Assembly: GCA_012516115.1 (NCBI GenBank)
Contig: JAAYXC010000274.1
Span: 1 to 10,623, forward strand
DNA: 10,623 bases
Source: Bacillota bacterium
GTDB taxonomy: Bacteria > Bacillota > UBA4882 > JAAYXC01
Direction: 5' to 3'
Part shown: positions 8,653 to 10,623 of the stretch, in pieces
Layout: the number at the start of each line of letters is the position of its first letter
How positions within the stretch are numbered: the stretch's first letter is position 1
Position numbers and translations under genes: made by a program
The notes under the pieces: generated by a model
The model's database searches: none
What the model saw: only the letters and a program-made list of their open reading frames with translations
Told to the model about the DNA's origin: nothing

Positions 8653-8912
8653 TTACCGCAGGGAGATCGGACGCTGCGGACGAAATATTAGCGAAGGGAC
8701 GGGCATGATTCTTCCACGATCAATACCGGCTTCCCGCGCCTCGGCAAAGAAACCGGCGATATTATCCGTTTCCGCGGGAACCTCGCCCAGAGCGGGACCA
8801 TCTGAAAAATTTGCGCAAGCTCGCCTTTTTGTCGGTCGTAGACGAGCACTTGCTCCGTCGTCAATCCGGCCCCCTGGTCAAACGTGGCCGAGCAGATTAT
8901 AATTATCACCAT
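8653..8912 (-). pseudogene. Small unrecognised gene remnant with an apparent frameshift
   Basis: Two adjacent minus-strand frames look like one interrupted coding sequence. The first (ATG 8912) gives ATFDQGAGLTTEQVLVYDRQ and KGELAQIF. At a T5 run (8805-8809) the plausible protein continues one frame over as SDGPALGEVPAETDNIAGFF, then AEAREAGIDRGRI, to a TAA at 8653-8655. One extra T would join them into about 86 residues. The second frame has no start codon of its own, and the continued first frame has a different, arginine-rich character. No proper ribosome binding site is close to 8912. I do not recognise the family. Alternatives are a sequencing error in a real small gene, or chance coding-like composition. 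It lies upstream of the pyr promoter and does not belong to the operon. Confidence 0.35.
8875..8903 (+). promoter_or_regulatory. Candidate promoter for the fucosidase gene
   Basis: TGGTCA (8875-8880; 4 of 6 to TTGACA), a 17-nt spacer, and a perfect TATAAT (8898-8903). The predicted start is near 8910, leaving a leader of about 170 nt before the GTG. A second TATAAT at 8922-8927 lacks a reasonable -35. No other consensus-like plus-strand promoter is obvious between here and 9080. Confidence 0.45.
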
Positions 8913-8933
8913 CCGATTTCATATAATGGTGAT
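8905..8933. promoter_or_regulatory. Operator-like inverted repeat just downstream of the fucosidase promoter
   Basis: ATCACCAT (8905-8912) and ATGGTGAT (8926-8933) are perfect 8-nt complements separated by 13 nt, with the right arm overlapping a TATAAT box. The position covers the predicted start site, as expected for a repressor operator, but no regulator gene is in the window and no family can be assigned. Confidence 0.4.
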
Positions 8934-9079
8934 TCTTCTCCTGGACTCTCCGCGCTTTTATGCTCGGCGAGCGACCGTCCAAGAGTTTCGCCTCCCTGAA
9001 AATACGCCTTTAGCCCCAGGACGAGACGGGTACCCGGTTAAAGGGAACGCCCCATCCGAGGGGAAAAGGAGGTCGTACC
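8934..9079 (+). other. Presumed 5' leader of the fucosidase gene
   Basis: I see no known riboswitch, T-box or terminator signature here. There is a 10-nt palindrome, CGGGTACCCG (9027-9036), and a strong AAGGAGG site (9066-9072) placed 7 nt before the GTG start. Frames that read through this stretch into the fucosidase are shadows. Confidence 0.5.
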
Positions 9080-10339
9080 GTGGAAAAAGAGCATCTTGCC
9101 TGGTTTCTGGAAGCCCGTTTCGGGATGTTCATCCACTGGGGGATCTACGCCGTTCCCGGCCGAGGGGAATGGGTCAGACAGCAAGAGGATATCCCCGAGG
9201 AGGTCTACCGCCAGTACTTCGAGACCTTCGAACCAGTCCGCTACGACCCGCGCGCCTGGGCGCGGGCGGCCAAGGCCGCGGGGATGAAGTACGCGGTGAT
9301 GACGGCCAAGCACCACGACGGCTTCTGCCTCTTCGACTCATCCTACACCGATTACAAGGCGACCAACACCCCGGCCGGCCGCGACCTGATCCGCGAGTAC
9401 GTCGAGGCCTTCCGGGCCGAGGGGCTCAAGGTCGGGTTCTACTACTCGCTCCTCGACTGGCACCATCCCGACTACCCCATCGCCGGCGACCGCTTCCATC
9501 CCCTGCGCAACCACCCGGACTACCAAGCCCATCGCGGGAACCTCTCCCGCTACGCCGATTACGTCCGCGACCAGGTCCGGGAACTCCTCACGAACTACGG
9601 CCGGATCGACATCCTCTGGTTCGACTTCTCCTACGACGAGATGAGGGGCGAAGCCTGGAAGGCTACGGAACTCGTCCGGATGGTCCGCGCCCTCCAACCG
9701 TGGATCATCATCAACGACCGCCTCGGCGGCAACCTCAAGGCCAGGGAACCGGAGGAATACGCCGGGGACTTCACCACGCCGGAACAGATCATCCCGCCCG
9801 AGGGGATAAGAAACGAAACCGGCGAACCGGTCCCTTGGGAGGCCTGCATTACCCTGAACGACCACTGGGGCTACGCCGCCTGGGATAAGAACTGGAAGTC
9901 ACCGAAGACCATCGTGCGGGCGCTCGTCGAATGCGTCTCCAAAGGCGGCAACTTCCTCCTCAACGTTGGTCCTACCCCCAAAGGCGAGATCCCTGCTGCC
10001 TGTGTGCGGATCCTGGAACAGGTAGGCGAGTGGATGGCGCAGAACGGCGCGAGCATCTACGGCTGCGGCCACGCCGGTCTGCCCAAGCCGGAGTGGGGCC
10101 GGTTCACCCGCCGGGGGAACCGGCTCTACGCGCATATCCTGGAACGCGGGGTCGGACCGGTGGTGCTCCGGGGCCTGGCGGGCCGCATCGCCTACGCCCG
10201 CCTCCTGGCCGACGGCGCGGAGATCGCGGTGGGCCGTCCCTGGAACGCCGCGGAGTATCCGGAGGACGCCTTCCTCTCCTTTCCCGGTGCGGAGCTACCG
10301 GACGAGTGGGATACCGTGGTGGAGTTGGTGTTGAAATGA
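9080..10339 (+). CDS. Alpha-L-fucosidase, glycoside hydrolase family 29
   Basis: The enzyme removes alpha-linked L-fucose by a retaining mechanism. The 419-residue protein follows the GH29 pattern: WFLEARFGMFIHWGIYAVP (8-26), KYAVMTAKHHDGFCLF (70-85), LKVGFYYSLLDWHHPDYP (116-133), then DILWFDFS (177-184), in which Asp182 is the expected nucleophile. Next come DFTTPEQ (230-236, near the usual acid/base region), EACITLNDHWGYAAWDKNWKS (254-274), and SKGGNFLLNVGPTPKGEIP (287-305). A short beta domain (about 340-419) ends the protein. There is no signal peptide or membrane segment, so it is probably cytoplasmic and acts on imported fucosylated oligosaccharides. The GTG start is set by AAGGAGG at 9066-9072. 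No transporter or fucose-catabolic gene is seen beside it. It is divergent from pyr and functionally unrelated. Substrate linkage cannot be judged from sequence. Confidence 0.95.
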   Translation: MEKEHLAWFLEARFGMFIHWGIYAVPGRGEWVRQQEDIPEEVYRQYFETFEPVRYDPRAWARAAKAAGMKYAVMTAKHHDGFCLFDSSYTDYKATNTPAGRDLIREYVEAFRAEGLKVGFYYSLLDWHHPDYPIAGDRFHPLRNHPDYQAHRGNLSRYADYVRDQVRELLTNYGRIDILWFDFSYDEMRGEAWKATELVRMVRALQPWIIINDRLGGNLKAREPEEYAGDFTTPEQIIPPEGIRNETGEPVPWEACITLNDHWGYAAWDKNWKSPKTIVRALVECVSKGGNFLLNVGPTPKGEIPAACVRILEQVGEWMAQNGASIYGCGHAGLPKPEWGRFTRRGNRLYAHILERGVGPVVLRGLAGRIAYARLLADGAEIAVGRPWNAAEYPEDAFLSFPGAELPDEWDTVVELVLK

Positions 10340-10458
10340 ACGCGATTTGGCCCCAGGAGACTCTCAGCGCCATGCCCCGAAAGATTCGGGATGGGGAATA
10401 ATTAGTTTCAGGCGGGCTTTTCAGGCGGCTTTTTTCTGGTTTTAGGAGGCCTTGGTTT
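10340..10458 (+). other. Gap after the fucosidase with a small hairpin and a tandem GC/T-rich repeat
   Basis: A perfect 6-bp hairpin CCCGAA-AGA-TTCGGG lies at 10376-10390 but is not followed by a T-run. Further on, TTTCAGGCGGGCTTTT (10406-10421) is nearly repeated in tandem as TTTTCAGGCGGCTTTTTT (10418-10435). Each copy resembles the 3' half of a terminator, but a matching 5' arm is not present, so I do not call a terminator. Confidence 0.4.
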
Positions 10459-10623
10459 ATGAAGGATCTCACGGGAAAAATTTTTTTACTCGGCGGATTT
10501 TTGCTTTTAATCGGCATGGGGTTTTTAGGAAATAGGGTGTTTTTTAAACATCATACCAGGAAGGATGTTCCGAAAAATACTAATATCAAGGCCAAACCCG
10601 AAGAAAATCACCATAAATATGGC
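10459..10623 (+). CDS. Small membrane-anchored protein, partial (C-terminus beyond window)
   Basis: An ATG at 10459 follows TAGGAGGC (10443-10450) with suitable spacing and opens a frame that stays open for 55 codons to the window end. The N-terminus is MKDLTGK, followed by a hydrophobic stretch of about 18 residues (8-25, IFLLGGFLLLIGMGFLG), then a positively charged, polar segment (NRVFFKHHTRKDVPKN). This is the pattern of a single-pass, N-terminally anchored protein or an uncleaved signal anchor. The family is not recognisable. Codon use is much more AT-rich (TTT, AAA, AAT, TTA) than in the fucosidase or pyr genes, which may mean recent acquisition or simply a small membrane protein. Confidence 0.6.
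   Translation, partial: MKDLTGKIFLLGGFLLLIGMGFLGNRVFFKHHTRKDVPKNTNIKAKPEENHHKYG

Noticed and set aside
8934..9079. Riboswitch or T-box in the fucosidase leader (GGGTACC and GGGAAC words)
   Set aside because: The T-box motif AGGGUGGNACCGCG is absent, and there is no conserved core of a known riboswitch class and no terminator before the start codon.
8884..9888. 334-codon plus-strand frame overlapping the fucosidase
   Set aside because: It is out of frame with the clear GH29 protein and becomes arginine/proline-rich once inside it, typical of a shadow frame. It also lacks a suitable ribosome binding site.

Overview
The window is a pyrimidine-biosynthesis (UMP) operon on the minus strand, followed divergently by a GH29 alpha-L-fucosidase on the plus strand. 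High GC, strong AGGAGG-type ribosome binding sites, frequent GTG/TTG starts, a PyrR attenuator, and a PyrK-type (two-subunit) dihydroorotate dehydrogenase all point to a GC-rich Firmicute, probably a clostridial lineage of the Moorella/Desulfotomaculum sort. I infer this from gene style only; no species can be named.

Layout, in the direction of pyr transcription (right to left): a consensus-like promoter (8598-8626) starts a leader of about 140 nt. It holds a textbook PyrR-binding loop, an overlapping antiterminator and an intrinsic terminator (8481-8577). Then follow pyrR (8450-7887), a second intrinsic terminator wrapped around the pyrR stop codon (7871-7899), pyrB (7828-6887), pyrC (6903-5629, overlapping pyrB by 17 nt), a 67-nt gap with an extended -10 promoter candidate, and carA (5561-4485). 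A 122-nt gap with a nested inverted-repeat element precedes carB (4362-1153). A 194-nt AT-rich gap with a 9-nt-periodic inverted repeat precedes pyrE (958-443), whose stop overlaps the start of pyrK, which runs off the left edge. Together these encode glutamine-dependent carbamoyl phosphate synthetase (CarAB), aspartate transcarbamoylase, dihydroorotase, the electron-transfer subunit of dihydroorotate dehydrogenase and orotate phosphoribosyltransferase. The catalytic subunit (pyrD) and OMP decarboxylase (pyrF) are not in the window and would be expected just beyond position 1. No pyrP uracil permease lies between pyrR and pyrB.

To the right of the pyr promoter, 8653-8912 holds what looks like a small frameshifted gene remnant on the minus strand. 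A plus-strand promoter candidate and an 8-bp inverted repeat (8875-8933) follow, and then the fucosidase gene (9080-10339). After a 119-nt gap, an AT-richer small membrane-protein gene (10459 to the window end) is cut by the right edge.

I find no evidence for a previously undescribed system. The pyr genes are a well-known pathway under a well-known control. The points worth a second look are the non-coding elements in the operon's gaps: the stop-codon terminator, the internal promoter, and two repeat-like structures. The pyrE-before-pyrK order and the frameshifted remnant are also worth checking.
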